Numbered from the stretch's first letter, positions 25,071 through 40,000 are shown. The stretch: 64,000 bases of DNA from Pegea sp. RAD2-039 (GCA_034620365.1 JAQGEQ010000110.1:558001-622000), one strand, 5' to 3'. The notes: generated from the sequence alone by a model not told the origin. Numbers and translations are program-made.

Positions 25071-28000
25071 ATGAATTTTAATCAATCAGCAAGCTCAATG
25101 GTTACCACATTTACTTTTTTATTGAAGTTTGTACAGTCATATGCAATATTATTTGGAGTCTTTTTAACTTTTATTATTCAATTATCATCTGCAGATGCCA
25201 GTAAGTTCAAAAATTCATTTTTTTAAAGTTATATACTGACATAAAAAATCTTCACTAATTCTAGTTTTCTTAAGTTTGGCTTTTAGCTTTCTACAATTTG
25301 TAAGATAAAAATTAGATGAATTGTTTAATTGAAAACTTATTACTAAGGTTTTTAAATTTAAAACAAGTCAACTTAACTATGACTATTTTAATATACTTAC
25401 TAAGTTAATATGTAATTATTTCAGTTAATCATTTAAGCAATTTGGTTCCTTTTTAAACTATTATAAATTATTTTATGATTTTATTTTTTTTCATTAAAAG
25501 TACATTGCTTGAATATATAAAATATAAATTTAGTAATTAAATTCCTTTCCATTCTTGAACTTGCTTTTGTTTATGAGTTTTTAGTTTATTATATATTTTT
25601 TGTTTCAAAAAATGTGGAAAGTATTTATTTTAAATCATGTAAACTGAATTATGTTAATTTTTTAAAGTATATATATTTTTATTGAAAACTTCTTTTCAGC
25701 ATGCTTATTTTATTGAACTATATTTATTTATTTCTTTTTTTCTGAAAAATATTATAATTTCCCTTTAAAATAAAAAATGATTATATGAATTAAAAAAAAA
25801 GGAAAGGAACAGAATTTGTTAGTCATTAGTACTATACTAGAATCAGTGCCTTATATTACTCATTAAAGATAGTTAAAATCTAAAATGAAAAAAAAGAAAC
25901 ATATTTTATAGATATATGCAAAGACTTTTATTATACACCCAAAAATGGCTATAGGAAACCACCTTTTCGTGAAAACCAGGAATTTGCAATGAATTCTGTT
26001 ATACGGTTTGGTTGCTTTGAACATTACCAATTAGTAAATATATCTATGAAAACAAAAACATGTAGTTGGCAGTTTTCAGATGACCCTAATTGGCTACCTT
26101 TGGAATTACCAATCTGTGCTAGAGGTTAATATAACTTTCAATTTATAGTCAAATCTGCATTTAACTATAAACTTTTATAAAAGTATTGGTCATTGAAATC
26201 GCTGTCATTAACATAAACACATAAGCTTGTCATTTTGAATCAGTACTTGAGATTATTTTTAATCATTTAAACTCAAGTAATCATCTTGCTTGTTTGCAAA
26301 TTTTTTCTACTAAACTCATAAATTTAGTTTAAATTATTGCTATATATGATGCATTATTGCCTTGAATTATTAATATTGGGCTTTGAAATTTGTTCAGCTT
26401 TTTCTCAAATCATGAAATGTTGCAAAATCATCATCTGATTTCTTTCTTTTTTCTGAATTTTTATGTTTATCCCTACTAATCTAATAACTATTTCCCATTT
26501 ATTTTTAGTGTGTGGTCCCCCTGAGCTAGTTCGGGGTGTAGATTACTTTCCAGTTAAAGAATTTTATTTTGAAAAAGAAGAGATCAAATTAGAATGTATG
26601 TATGACAGTTCAAGGACTTTTTCAACTTGCCTGTCTTCTGGAAAATGGTCACATGACTATTCTCATTTTTGTTATCAAGGTTTTTCAAATTTAATATTTT
26701 TTCTTTAATTGTTTTCATGTTAGCTTATTTTGAGTCTGATACTGATATATTATTTTATAAAGTAATTAATTATATGTTTCAAATCTACTCGTAAGTGTGT
26801 TTTTTAAGATAATATATTTATTTTGAATAAAAAAAAGATATTTTAATCTTATCTGTGTATCATATTTGTTGTAATTCAATTTTAACTTTGATTAATTTGT
26901 TAATTTTTGAAATTCTTCTATTTTATAGGAACAATGGATTGTGCTCGTCCAAAAAACCCCACAAATGGAGTTGTGCTGTGTTGTAACAAAGGTTGTGCAA
27001 ATAATAGAAGTTTAAAAAAAAAAAAATTATAAATATAAAGCTTTGTTTATAATTTATAAACACAAAGTTTGTATAATTGATACTATTCAAGTATTAATAG
27101 AAATTTGAAAATTGCAAATCATTTATTTGTTCAATGACTTCTACAGCTGATGCCACCAAGAACTCCTGTTGTAGTTATGGAAAAGTAGCTCAATTTGTAT
27201 GTAAACAGGGCTATTCATTACAAGGTACAAGTCAGTGGAAATGTTCTGAAGCAGGAATCTGGCTTGATGCACACACAGCTTCTCAAGCTTTCCTACCAAC
27301 ATGTGTTTTAGGTATTTAATAACTAAACAGTTTTTATCAATTTTTTTTATTTACAAAGTCTCAATAATTCGATTAAATTTATTTTCAATTGGTTTAATAT
27401 TCTTAAAATGATCAATTCAATAACATTACATTTCCTATTAAATAATTTTAACATTTTATTTGCCAAAGATGTTTCTTGAAAAACCATCGTTTAAAAAAAG
27501 TTTAAGCTGGAATTTTTGAATAATTCATACATCTTACTTTTTAGTGAAATGTAAAGTTTGCTTTCAATAAACGGCAACTTCTCATGATAATTTTTTAAAC
27601 CATATCTATTATTTTTTACTATGACTAATAAAATGAGCAAGGTTATCTTTTTAGTTAATTTACTTTTTTATATAAAATTTTAAATGCTTCTGAGTACTTT
27701 CATTTGATATTTTTTTGAACTTGCTTCTTTCATTAAAAAAGAAGTTATTTTTTATCTATTTTGATGATGATAACTTGTAATAGATTTGATTAAATTTATA
27801 TTTAACAAGAAGTAACATTTTTTTCATGAAATTACCTTATATAAGAATTTATAAAAGGGAAGTTTTATTTTATCAACAATTGAACTAGACAATCTTGAAA
27901 ATTGACAATTGAATTAGTTTTTATGATTGTTATGTAAAGAAACTTTCTCTATCAGTAATTATTGGAATTTCATTTCTTTCTTTAACAATTTCTTTTGTTT

Positions 28001-30286
28001 TCATTTAAACTATTTACTATCATTTCAACTCCAATTTGACTCCAACCACCTCAGAGTGTTTTTAAAGCTTTTTTGAAATTGTGTCTGTAGATAAGGAGCA
28101 AGTGTCGACTCCATCGTCAATTTCTCATGATCCATTATCAAATGAAATGCTAAATACTTTGATTGGTGTAGCAATTGGAGTACTAAGTTTGCTTTTACTT
28201 GTCATCGTTTTAGCGTTTTGTAAGCCTAAATTTAAAGAAATCAAAAGAAGGTGGAGAGATTTTCGTGAAGATGATGTAAGTTTTAATTTGAGTCACAAAA
28301 TAAATTCAATTTAAATTTTGATCAAAATTTTTTTTATTAATTTTTGTAATTGATTCAACAAATTCAGTTTTATGATTTTTTATCAAATCTTCTGAAGTTT
28401 CTTAAGATAAGTTCTCATTGAGTTGATGTCAAAAAAATTTCTAAAAAAAACCAAACTGGAGAAAGTTAAAAAAGGCTTTTATATTTCCTGTATTGTGAAA
28501 ACTTTTCATATAAAATTTGGAATTTTTATGATAGAAAGATGAATTTAATGATTACCTTTTAGTCTTTATAAATATTTTATCATTCCCTACAACCTATGTT
28601 ACCACAAATATTTCTATTTCTCATATTCTCATTTTCGGTTTACAACCTAAATTCAAATTTCGTTTTTTTTTAAAAATACTCATAAAATTTTGGTTTTAAA
28701 TTTTTTTAAAGATTTAAACCTCAAAAGATTTATAAAAAAAACTTTTAAGTTCATCAATTTGTCATCTGATTAATCCACACTTCGAATAAATCGTCAAGTA
28801 TCACCTGAAACAACCACTTTCAACATTTCCATCTACCTTGTCTTTGCAGACGCGTCTAGTGATCAATGGACAAGAGTTTCATTTACCTTCTTATGAAGAA
28901 GCAATTTCACCGGATCAAGAATTGTGGATTGAACCAACTATTCCATCTTCCTCCATGCTTAATCTATTATCGAGGCCTTATATTAATGATTCTAATAATC
29001 GTTGTCTACAAATCAATCAACAAGTCGAGACTGCAACAGCTGTAACAGCTCCGCCGCTAAGCAACACTCATAACAATCCAAGCATAGCTGTTGAAGAACA
29101 ACCTTGCTGTTCTCATAGCTCTCATGTACTTACTACTTCATCGTCTACTCCTAAACCTTCATCTTCTCTTTCAAATGATACATCATCAAAACCTTTAAAC
29201 GCTTTTCAAAGCTTCTGCTCGTCTGATCTACCTGTAGATGAGAATATTGAAGTAGATGAAGACACAGTGTGTGATGAAGACGCCTTGCTTCAACAACAAG
29301 TTGTACCTCATCCAGAAAGTTTGTACTTTTTAGGTTTTAATTTTTAAATTTAAGAAGATTCAATTTGTTTTTAACTGATTAACTTTTTGTTTACAATTTT
29401 ATTATATTTATTGAACTTTTTATTAAATGTTACAACTTATAATTTCTTTTTATTCTTCTATCACTGAATAACATAAAGCCGAAACTTAACTAATACAAAT
29501 AAAGAATATTTGTAAACTTTATCAAAGATCTATTTCTTTTGAAATAACTTCAATTGCAAAATTGTCTGGTTTTCCTACAAATCTTCACTTTAATATTTTC
29601 TTTTCAAACTATTGCTAAGTGCTTTGTGTGAACTCAATTGCTGCAATTCTATTTTCATAACATATTCAGTTCTATACCAGAAGTATCTTTCGAAAAAGCA
29701 ATATTGAAATGTGATTTGAAACCAGACTGTTGTTGCATTTTACGTTTTGTTGTGGCTTATACAAAGAAATTTGCCGAAGTGTAAGTGACATTTAAGGTTT
29801 TGCTGTTTTTCAGAAAAATCTTTGAATATAACTACCTCCCATGATCTAATTCAAGAAGAACAAACTTCTGAAGATCAGAAATTTGAAGATGATTTTGTTG
29901 AGACATCTAATAAAGTACCTTGTTCACCAAAAGATAAACTAGACCAAAGCAACATAAGTAAATAGAAATATTCTAATTAATGGTCTCAGTTACAAACTTT
30001 CGATATTTTTTTGCTGCATTTTTTCAAATGAGCTTTTTTGTCTATTTCTCAAATATTATTTTGCTATTTTTAAAGTAACTTTCTCTTTAAAAGCAAATAG
30101 TAAATAACAGATTTTTATATTTTTAGCTGATTACTAAAACTATTTTTGATTTATGAAGATTTTTTCAATGTTTTAACTTCTGATCTTCAACTAGAAGATA
30201 GAATTGCCTCAATAGATGAAACTACCAGAGGAGATAGTGATATTCAAACATCAGATACTACTCACACAAATTGGACTAGCTTTTGA
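25071..30286 (+). CDS. Three-sushi-domain single-pass membrane protein with PY motif
   Basis: Exons are 25071-25200, 25912-26124, 26509-26679, 26929-26991, 27147-27311, 28091-28275, 28850-29318, 29814-29957 and 30195-30286, giving 543 codons plus TGA with all phases consistent. Residues 1-42 end in a hydrophobic signal-like segment (ILFGVFLTFIIQLSSADA). Sushi/CCP 1 is encoded by exon 2 (GCFEHYQL, TCSWQFSDDPNW), sushi 2 by exon 3 (VCGPPELVRG, CLSSGKW), and sushi 3 is split over exons 4 and 5 (CARPKNPTNG, FVCKQGYSLQG, WKCSEAGIW). A transmembrane helix follows at about 270-291 (LIGVAIGVLSLLLLVIVLAF) with a basic stop-transfer sequence, then a Ser/Thr/Glu-rich tail. HLPSYEEAI (LPSY at 321-324) is a PY-type motif as used for NEDD4-family WW domains. 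The layout recalls the vertebrate SUSD6/SUSD4 adaptors, but orthology is only a guess. The last two exons are supported by frame and splice sites only. Confidence 0.75.
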
Positions 30287-33200
30287 ATTGCTATTCAGGG
30301 GTTACTATTGTTTGTCAACTTTCACAAACTGCCCAAAACATATTCAGCTATCAACACTTCGTCTTTTAATACTTTCTAGATTATAATTTTTAACTTTTTT
30401 TAAAACTATCCTTCTTAACATATTTTTAAACAAAAATCTAATAAGTTTTTTCAAAAACGACAAATTAAATTGTTGAAAACAAGCAGCTGAAAATCTGAAA
30501 TAAATCACACAAAACATTGCAACTTAAAATGTATTTTGCTTTTATTTTATTCACAAAAAAGAATTTGAAATTTATGCAATACTACACCGTCCAATTCAGT
30601 GGTGTTAAACGCATTTGAAATTGTTTCTTTGCTTATCTGACCATATTTTTCAACATAAAAACCTTTTCTGTAATTATTGTTTGATTTTTATATTTTTCCA
30701 ACTATTTCTATTACCTTAAACATTTTAAAAGATTGTTTTATTTAATATTTTTTTACCTAGTTTCACTTTTCTTCCTCTCTTCATCAAATACTTTCATCTC
30801 TTAAATTATTCTTTTAAGAACTTTGAATGGCTTTCAACTAAGTGATCATTGTGAAATTTGTGGAATACTTCTCCTAGCCACATCCGAATATTAATCTTTA
30901 AAAAAAGTAAATTTGTTCAACTGCTTCTTTGATTTAATAATGAGATCAAAAGCATATTCACATTTCAAAACTCAACTTTATTTTTGAAAGTTTAAAACCA
31001 AATTTTCATTTCAACATTTTATGTTTAAATTTTTCACTTTAGTTATCTGTTTTATAATTCTTGCTTTGTAGTAACACCAATAACTTGTTTTTTAATCCAT
31101 AATCATTTTTGAAACTTTATCATAATGATTTTTATATAATGGTGTAACATATTATTGTAACATAATATTGATGTAACATCTTTCTAAGATGAGTCAGTTC
31201 TACTTTTACAGTTTCATCATTTAGTTTTTATATCCAACTTCAAAAAACTTCCTGTATAATTCAATTTTTTTTTGTTTTTTAATAATGTGAATTTTTCAAT
31301 AAACCACTATCATCAAATTTGTGTAAAAAGATCTGTTAAAACAATTTTGAAATTTCTGTTAAGACACACCGCTGATTGAAAAACTTCAGAAATATTAGAA
31401 GCTAGCATATTCATTATGAAAGATTAAGATTCGTAAAAGATGTAATTTTGGTATTTATTGCTAAAAAGTTTATCAGGTCAAAGCACTAAATCAATTAAAT
31501 CGTATTTTTATTAAATTTATTTTGCTTTTTGCGAGGTATAAATAAAATTGTGAGTTTAAAAAGAAAAACTTTTATTACAACAAATAAATGTATCGAAAAA
31601 AGATTTAGTTGTTTATTATTTTAAGCAGCTTTCTAATTTTCAGCTGCTAGTTATAAATGTTTTTCTCTATACTTTTAATAAACTTGATTAACTAATTCAA
31701 CAACAATTTGAACTTTGTTGAACCAACAACAAATTCTTCGAGACTCTTTTCATTATGCACAAAATTTTTCAATCAAAAGAAGGTGAATTATTTTCAACTT
31801 GTTTCAACCTCCTGCTCGAGTTCATTTGAAAATTGTTTATCAATTATTTGTAGATATAAATCTTCTTTTCTTGATTTTGAAACTACAAGTAGGTGTCAAG
31901 TTACTCGATTACAGATTCGTCATTCGTATTTACAAAAAGTTAATTTTTAAAAACATTTTGATGGTAAAAAAAATACAACTAAAAAAACTTGCTTGCAACA
32001 GCAGTTTGTATGATAAGTTTATATTCAACACACTTGTTGCACTTGTTTGTTTGCAATTTATTACTTTCATGATTCATTCATTAAGGTTTGTGTCATACAC
32101 CAAATGATTTTCCCCCTAAAACTGATAGTATAAATTCGGAAGTTATAATATTTGTATTTTATGACTAAATATATTTTTATGTAAATACTTTAACTTATTA
32201 ATTCAAATATATTCTTGCAGCGGTAATTGAAAATGTAAAGGTATTTGTGTTTGTCTATTTAACAGGTACGAAGAATTTTAAGTAAACACAATATCACGAT
32301 TAAAGCAAGGTATTTTCTCAATTTTGATGTAATTGTGCTTTTTAGATTACCTTTAGGCCATCAAAAGTATTTATTGATTACCACTATATTAAGGTAAATG
32401 ATGCTCTAAAAAAGGGAATTTAATTTTAAACAAAGATACTTTCATAATATGTTATGAACAATTTAGAGTTTTCAATAAAAAGTAATACTAAGAATTTTTC
32501 AACACCAAATGGACTTTAATTATTGATTATTTATAATGACATAGTAGAAACTTGTACTTATTTGTTCTATTTTGAGTATCATTTAGTAGCTTTCAACGAG
32601 TATTTGCTAAATAAACAAGTCAATTGTGATAAAATGTTTACCTTGCGTTTGCTGCTTAATTGATATGCTTATTACTACACTGATTCATGAATTAACGAGC
32701 TCGTTATCCAAGTTATCAATATTTCATATAAGAAAGATCAGCTTATCACCTAAAGAAAACTAGGTTTGCTGAACAAATTTGAAAATTAAAAAAATATTTA
32801 TTTAATCTTATTTCAAGGTGAAAAATTCTAATAAAAATTAAGTTACAGTAAGAACATTTCTTAAGTTTAATTAAGTTCAAATAAAAACATTAAAATGTTC
32901 TATCAAAGCTTATAAACAGTTTACTATGGATTAAAAGCATCTAGATTTTGTAAACTTATTTAGCATAATAATATATTTTAGTCTTTAAATCTTACTTTTA
33001 AAACGAAGTTGACATAGTAAGCTTTTGTAACAAACATCTTTGTTGAACAGTTTGTTTTGAACAATATGATAAACAGTTCATACAGAAAAATAGCGCAATG
33101 AAAAAATATTCTAAAATAATACGAAAATTTATGGGAGAAAGCCAATATTACTAGAAAGTCTTGAAACTATATAATTATACATCTAGTTTATGATGTTTAA

Positions 33201-33751
33201 AAGTCAAAATTACATTTGCACAGGTTGTTTTAAACTCTATAAAAACAGTTTAAGCTTCTTATATAATTTTATTTTAAAAATACATTTTTAAGTGAACTTT
33301 TTACGGAATTTTATGTAAATTACAAACGATCTTTTAATTTAACAGTGAGATTTTACTTACATAAGGTATTTGTTTATTTAAAATCTAATTAAAGTTTTAT
33401 TATAATTATTGTTGTTTTATTATTTTAAAGATAAGTAAAGATAAGAAAAGTTATTGTTATACCTTAAAAAATTCAACAGTTGTCAGTATGCTTTATCAAA
33501 ATTATGCAGTTAATGTTTTTATTAAGTATTCTGTTGACTCAGCAACAGAATTATAATTAGATAAATTTCTTGAAAATAACTCTTGTTGACTTTAAGATAA
33601 ATACTTTATTAAAAATTAAACAATTATCTGATTAATAAACTTATTTTGTATTGATACAATTTGTGCAAAAGCCAACTTAGCCATTCAGATGATTTTAGTT
33701 CTCTTATGTATAAATAGTTTTTCTCATCATAACATTCTGTTATTACTTCAG
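30287..33751. other. Intergenic, 3' flank of the sushi gene
   Basis: AT-rich DNA after the sushi stop codon, presumably including its 3' UTR. Open frames near 31,700-32,110 overlap each other in different frames and look like chance. No other feature was seen. Confidence 0.5.
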
Positions 33752-34082
33752 CCATAAGTATATATTTTCAATTTTTACTTTACATGAAACTCTCCTTGAA
33801 TATTCTAACTTTAGCTTGGAAAAATTCAATTTTGATAAAGTTGAAAATAAATTACTGACTAACATTATAGGTTGTAAAAATTCTAATAAATAATTGCTAA
33901 AAAATAAAGAAAATGTTAAATTTATTCTGAATGTACTTGACAATAAGAAAAGTATTCCATTATACAAAGATATTTCTGAGCATCCTCAACCACCAAGCGC
34001 AATATTTTATGAAAAATATTATGACTTGTATGAGTTGGTTGAGGAGTTCTTACTGAACAACCTACATAATAAACCTTTATAA
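33752..34082 (+). other. Candidate C-terminal exons of an unrecognised gene
   Basis: Two coding-like pieces sit in a gene desert. 33752-33870 follows an acceptor (TATTACTTCAG) and reads HETLLEYSNFSLEKFNFDKV before a GT donor. 33910-34082 continues in the matching phase with ISEHPQPPSAIFYEKYYDLY and ends in TAA. The intron between them would be only 39 nt, shorter than any in the ryanodine receptor gene, and no upstream exon was found. It may be a gene end, a pseudogene or chance. No family is recognised. Confidence 0.2.
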
Positions 34083-37000
34083 GACTTTTTAAATTTTGTG
34101 CTGAAACTGCGTTGCTAGTTTAAAAAATTAAAGCTCTTACCATCTTGCTTGGTAAGTGAATCACCTTTGCTTAAATAAATAGTTTTTATTTTTTGTAAAC
34201 AAACCTTTATTTTAATAAAAATATTTTAGTAAAAATCAAAAATTCCGGTAGATGTCGTCATAGCTCATATCAAACAAAATTGATGACTTCAACAAGTGAT
34301 GCTTTCAATCGTTTTGTCAATGTAATTGTTTAAAGATTTTGTACATAACATACTTAAATAATCTTCAAACAGTTTTAACAAAACATTTTAAAATATTTAA
34401 AGTATTTTTCACATTTGTTTTAATTATGTTACGAGATTTTATACTCTAATTAATTATTTATAAACTGCTTTTTAATTAGGTTTGTATATTATTAATAATT
34501 AAAAAATTATAAAACAAATGTTTTTCTAAAGTTAAGTATAATAAGCAAGAAATTTAAGAAGCTAAAAAGGTGTGCGCAGAAGTTTACAATTCAATTTGTG
34601 CTTGTCTAAATAAAAGTTTTTACTTTTTTATTTATTCGTTATCTTGAAATCGATATAAACGAGGTTATTTTAAGTAATCCAATAGAATGCAGACTGCTTT
34701 TCGACGTTCTAAACCAGCTAGTGTCTATGAAATACAGAGATTTTCAAAGGATTCAATTAGTTAAATTGTAAATATTTTCTTGGTTCAATCTATGATCGAC
34801 TTGACCAGTAGAACAAAAACTTTAGTAAACATTGATATAACTTAGAAAAAAATTACTCAAAAACGTTTTTGGAAGAATATAAATGAATTTAGTAGGATTT
34901 TAAGTAAATCTACTAGCAAATAAAATTATTGTTTCTGGTATGGCTGCTACACAATTTTATAATTCAAGATTTGAATAAGTGTTTAAGTGAAAAGAAGATA
35001 AAAACCATTAAAACTTTTATATTAAATCATTTTATCTAATTATTAAAAAAATATTTTGTTCACTGAAAAGTAATTAGCTGTAACCAAATAAACTTTTTTT
35101 ATTCCAAGTAATAAAAAAAACTTCGCTAGAGTGAATTCTATTTTATTTGAAATGTAAAGAAACAAACATGATTTACTAATAAGATTTACATACAAAATAT
35201 CAAATAAAAAAATTAGAAGTCTGTACAAAATTGCTTTTTTAACTTTCGCATACTTTTCTACATAAGTTGAATTTGATTTTAAAATATACCAATAAGGTTT
35301 AATTGCCAATACAATTATAATTGTATTAGTAATGGCAAACACACTTATAATGACAGTTATTCAATATATTATAGTTTTATATTGAAACAGTATCTATTAG
35401 AGCAAAAAACTAAATTTAGTAGAAGCTTTTAAAGTGCTTTTCAAATATAACTAATTAATTAAGTTTTGATGTTCACAGAAAAATGGAATAAAATGTAAAA
35501 TTTTATTCTATTTGAATAAACAAAAAGGATTACTTGATTAAATGAATCGATTTTTTGTAAGTTTCCAATGAAGTGTAAAACCTTTTTAACATTTAATTTT
35601 CAGTAACTCTCATTTTACAAGTTTTATTTTTGGAGTAAAGTTATATTCATTAGTTTTAAATGAACAAAATTTGCTTAAAAAATTATAAAGTTTCGAGAAT
35701 ATTTTTGCTTGCTTTTTTTTTGTTTTAAATTTTTCATCAGTTATTTTTAATTTTTTTCAGAATTTTTTTTTCCATAAAGAAAGATTAAACTATTTGAAGT
35801 AATAATTTAAGAGGAATTCAATTTAAGTACAAAAATATAATCTAACAAGTAAAAATAGGTAATTAAAACGTATTTTTAAATTTTTTCCTTAATTTTAGCT
35901 TTTATTCATTTCTATTAATTGGTAGAACAAACCTATAAAGCGTTAATTCGATTTATTAAAGTTTAATTGGTAAAAATCGATAAAACCTTGTAAAATATTT
36001 TAAGAAAGAATTCAAATGAAAAAAAACCTTTCATTTGCTGTTTGTCTGATTTAAAAATTTGTATTTAGATTAACCTTTCTATGGAGTTCTTCAGTAAATA
36101 TCAAGTAGCAATTTATAAGAAGAACTACTCCACAAGACATCTTACTTGTTGTTCATCAGTAGAAGATCGTTTCAGGTCTCATTTGTCTGAGATTCACTTG
36201 GTTAGCAGTTTATTACTTTCTAAGTTTGGAATGAAATATAACCTCTTATTCATACATAAATAAAAACATTTACACAAAGCTAGTAATTTTCAATCAAAAA
36301 TGTTGAATCTTTTTTGTGTTACCGGTGAAAAATTTAAACTTTTACTACATTGAAGTCAACTACGTTAAAGATTTATTGACTTTTTAGTTTAAATTTATTG
36401 AATTATTTAAATTCACCAGTTAATTCATACGTAAACAACAGAAATTTAATAGTTTAAAGTAACAATTATTTATTAACTTGTGGTAAATATTTAGTACTTT
36501 ATCAGTTGTTCTATTTATCTATAAATAACTTTATATTCAAGCAGACTATATAAGAAAGTAGCATTTCTGACTCAACCTAATCAATTATAAAGTTACAAAT
36601 AAAAGAGATTAGTTATCTAATCTTTGTATTATTTTTTCATTTCAGTTGAAAGACATCAGTGGTTAGAAATTTCTTATATTGTGAGCTTTAGACTACCGTT
36701 GCGTTACTTACTGACTTAATTAAAATTATTTAAGAGGTCAAACTGGATGACTTGACTATTTTATTTTAAGCTGCTATAAAAAGAATACTCTTTTCGAAGA
36801 CTTGTTGCTTTATTAAAATTTTATATTATAAAAAACACTTCGTTTGATAATTCTTCATATGATAAAATGAGTTTTCAGCTTTCAGATACTGATTTATTGA
36901 TAAACCTTCAAAAAATTGACTAAAACAAATTCAAGAAAAAAACTGTTTTTTAACATATAGGTCAAAGTTTACATTAGTCTGAACTTTTATATTCATGCTT

Positions 37001-40000
37001 CCTTCTTTTAATTACATTCAATTTAAAGTTGTTTTGAAAAAAACATTTAAATATTTTTTCTTTAGTCCATCACAAGTTATAATATCACCTCTTGGTATTT
37101 GATAAAGTTTTACCTTTAATTTGTTTATTAAATCAGCTGGTAAACTTCTTTTAAATTAATTTCTGAGACAAATGTTTTAGGAGCAACGTTTATCTATATT
37201 ATTAGCTACTAATAAAATGACAAATTTACGTACTTTAGTTAGAAAACTAAACCATATAAGCTGGTCTTCATTATATTTACGTTATTAAACCACCAAAAAA
37301 TGCTTTTCTAAAAACAAAAGTAATTAGAAAAGTAAAAAGTTGTAAGTGAATGCAATACTCTTTTTTTGATTTTTATATATTTTAAGAACAGCGTACTTTG
37401 AGTAAGAAGAATAAACTTAAAAAGTAGAATAACCAAAGGTCATTTTTAAATTTCTACATTTTAGCATTAGAATTTACTTCTAAAAGAACGAGGGTAAGTT
37501 TCTAAGTCGTTTTCCATTAACAATCATTCATTATTCATCAATTTATAGAATAAATTTCTTAAATAAACAACCAGGCAAGTGGAATGAAACAAACTGCTCA
37601 TTAATTCATTAAGTAGTTGAAAAGAGTTTGTAGAAACGTTTTTCTGGAGGTCAGACATTTTGAGGAATTTTAATAACTTAATTTATGTCTTTTTTTTAAA
37701 CATATTAAGTTTTTAATTTAAATTTCGCAAATTTTTAAGCACAACCTTACTGAAATTCTTTTCAAATTGTGGCATGAGGCTACAATCTAATATTTCTTTG
37801 ATTTTCAGCCGATGTATCTTAGTAAAAGCAATTAGCTTATTTCCTTTCACTATTTATAGACAGCCAATTTATGTTCAGATGGTATTATCAGATGTAAAGT
37901 AAATTTTTGGTCAGTAAGAAAGGGTTGTTTCAGCAAACTTTATTAAAATATGAATTTTAAAAAAATGATGTAAAATTAATTTTTACTTCAAATGAATTTA
38001 TTTTTTGGATAACTTTTTTTACAGTTGTGCTTTGTTTAAAATAGTCTTATCACATAAAGTTAAATATAAATTGAGTCAATTTTTACCTATTATTAAATTT
38101 GTTTCCGTTTTCTTTGAAATCACACAAGACTGAGAAGATTTGCTGACTCAAAGAACTTTGATATGTGTAGCAAAAGTTCAAACAACATATACTCATTCAA
38201 CTTTAATCATTTCATAGATTTGTCTTCATTGACAACAACTCTATTCCTTGCAGTTACTTTTTGTAAACATTATCGCTAAGTATTTTTTAAAGTTCTTATC
38301 AATGATATTTATGGGAAAGCTTTTATGAAAACATTTTGGGAGTTGTAATAAAATCTAACTACTCGTAATAATTTAATTTAGATTTTTATAATTAAATATT
38401 TGAAGTTAAATGACTAGCATATAAAACTGCATATACAAAATGTTTCATTGAGCAGAGACAAAAAAATATCATATCTATAATAACGATGTATATTGATTAT
38501 GAATGATTATGGTTATTCAACTTATCAAAGAAAAGTTTGCTGTATTATTGTAACCATAGCTGTTATATTTATTGAGCAGTAGTTCTTGTGTTATTAAACT
38601 TTAAATAATTCAGATAAGACATCAACAAACTTACTGCGTCACTGTTTTATTGTCATACATAATTTAAAATATCTAAAAAAGAGCTCAAGAATATTTATAC
38701 TTTTTTTATTTAAATTCTGTATCTTAAGGTTTTAAACTTTAAAGGTTTTGCCTAAATAAAATCTTATGTTTAGATATTAATAAAAGAAAAAAGTTAATAC
38801 CTTGAAAAATAGATTTTAATGATACTGAAAAAACAGAATTGTCGAGCTTGTATTTACTCTATCAACTATTAGTAAAGTTTTTATTCGAAGTTTTGCTTAA
38901 CCTAACTTGGCACAACATTTTGAAGATTTTGAAGACCACCTCAATTTCTGAAGTATGTCTAAAGCGAAGACGTTTGTGCAAAATGTAAGTTCGTTTAGTA
39001 AATAAATTAGTAACTATTTATTTTTAATTAAAAGAAACAATAAAGGAGTATTCTAAATAGTTATACTTAGTTTATTCTAAGTTTTTCTTCACTTGGTCAA
39101 TTTATCAAATCTAAAATTATTAGGTTTAGCGTCAATTTATATATTTAAAATTTAGAGAATTCTTTTATATTTTAATGTTTTCATTAACTTTTTGTAATTA
39201 ATAAAAGTGAAACATTTTTCTTTAAATTTTATTTTCATATTATTTAATTCACAAGGAATAAAACTAAAGAGATTTATAAAAATACAAAAAATCTTTGCAG
39301 ATAGCTTATTTAATTTTTCATTCTAATAGATAAATTATTCAAATCAAGGCGACACAACAGATAGAGATAAAAATCGAATTTATGTTTAAAAATCTCTATT
39401 AGATAAGATTTGATTTAAGCTACACTGCTGCTAAATTAGTTTAATTACAATTTTCACTTCGTAACTGCTATAACTTTTATGTATATCATAAGAAAGTTTT
39501 AAATGATTGATTAATAGTCTTGAAAATTTATAATTTGTGATAAATTACTTTAGACTTTTTTTAATGTTTGTCTTTAAGGTAATAAGGTGAAAGTTTGAAA
39601 TTAAATCTATATCTTTTCAGCTACAGAAAATACCATTTTGGAAGTATTAACAAGCCCAAAAAATATTAATCAATAAGAATTAAAAAAAAAACCTTAAAAC
39701 TTGTTTAAAAGATCTTTTTCATTAAGATCTTTTGTTATTTCTTCACAACTATAGTATATATTTCTTTATTTGATCTAAAACATCCTATCAATTTCAGATA
39801 AGTATAATTGACATTTATTAATCTAATTACAGTTTGGTCATACAAAAATATACGACTTAATTAAAGTGTAAAAAGTATTTTTATAAAATAATTCAATTTA
39901 ATACCAATAAAAATATTTTAAATTATGCCAAAATCACATATACAATATCATACAAACTACAAAAAAAGTCATAAGACAATTTTCACTTTCTTTTTTCAAA

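Noticed and set aside
31708-32107. Two overlapping plus-strand open frames of 80 and 102 codons
   Set aside because: They overlap in different frames, have no splice context or family match, and look like chance in AT-rich DNA.
35043-35342. 99-codon hydrophobic minus-strand frame resembling a membrane protein
   Set aside because: Its make-up (Ile, Leu, Phe, Lys, Tyr) is what AT-rich noise encodes. No start context, neighbouring exon or family was found.
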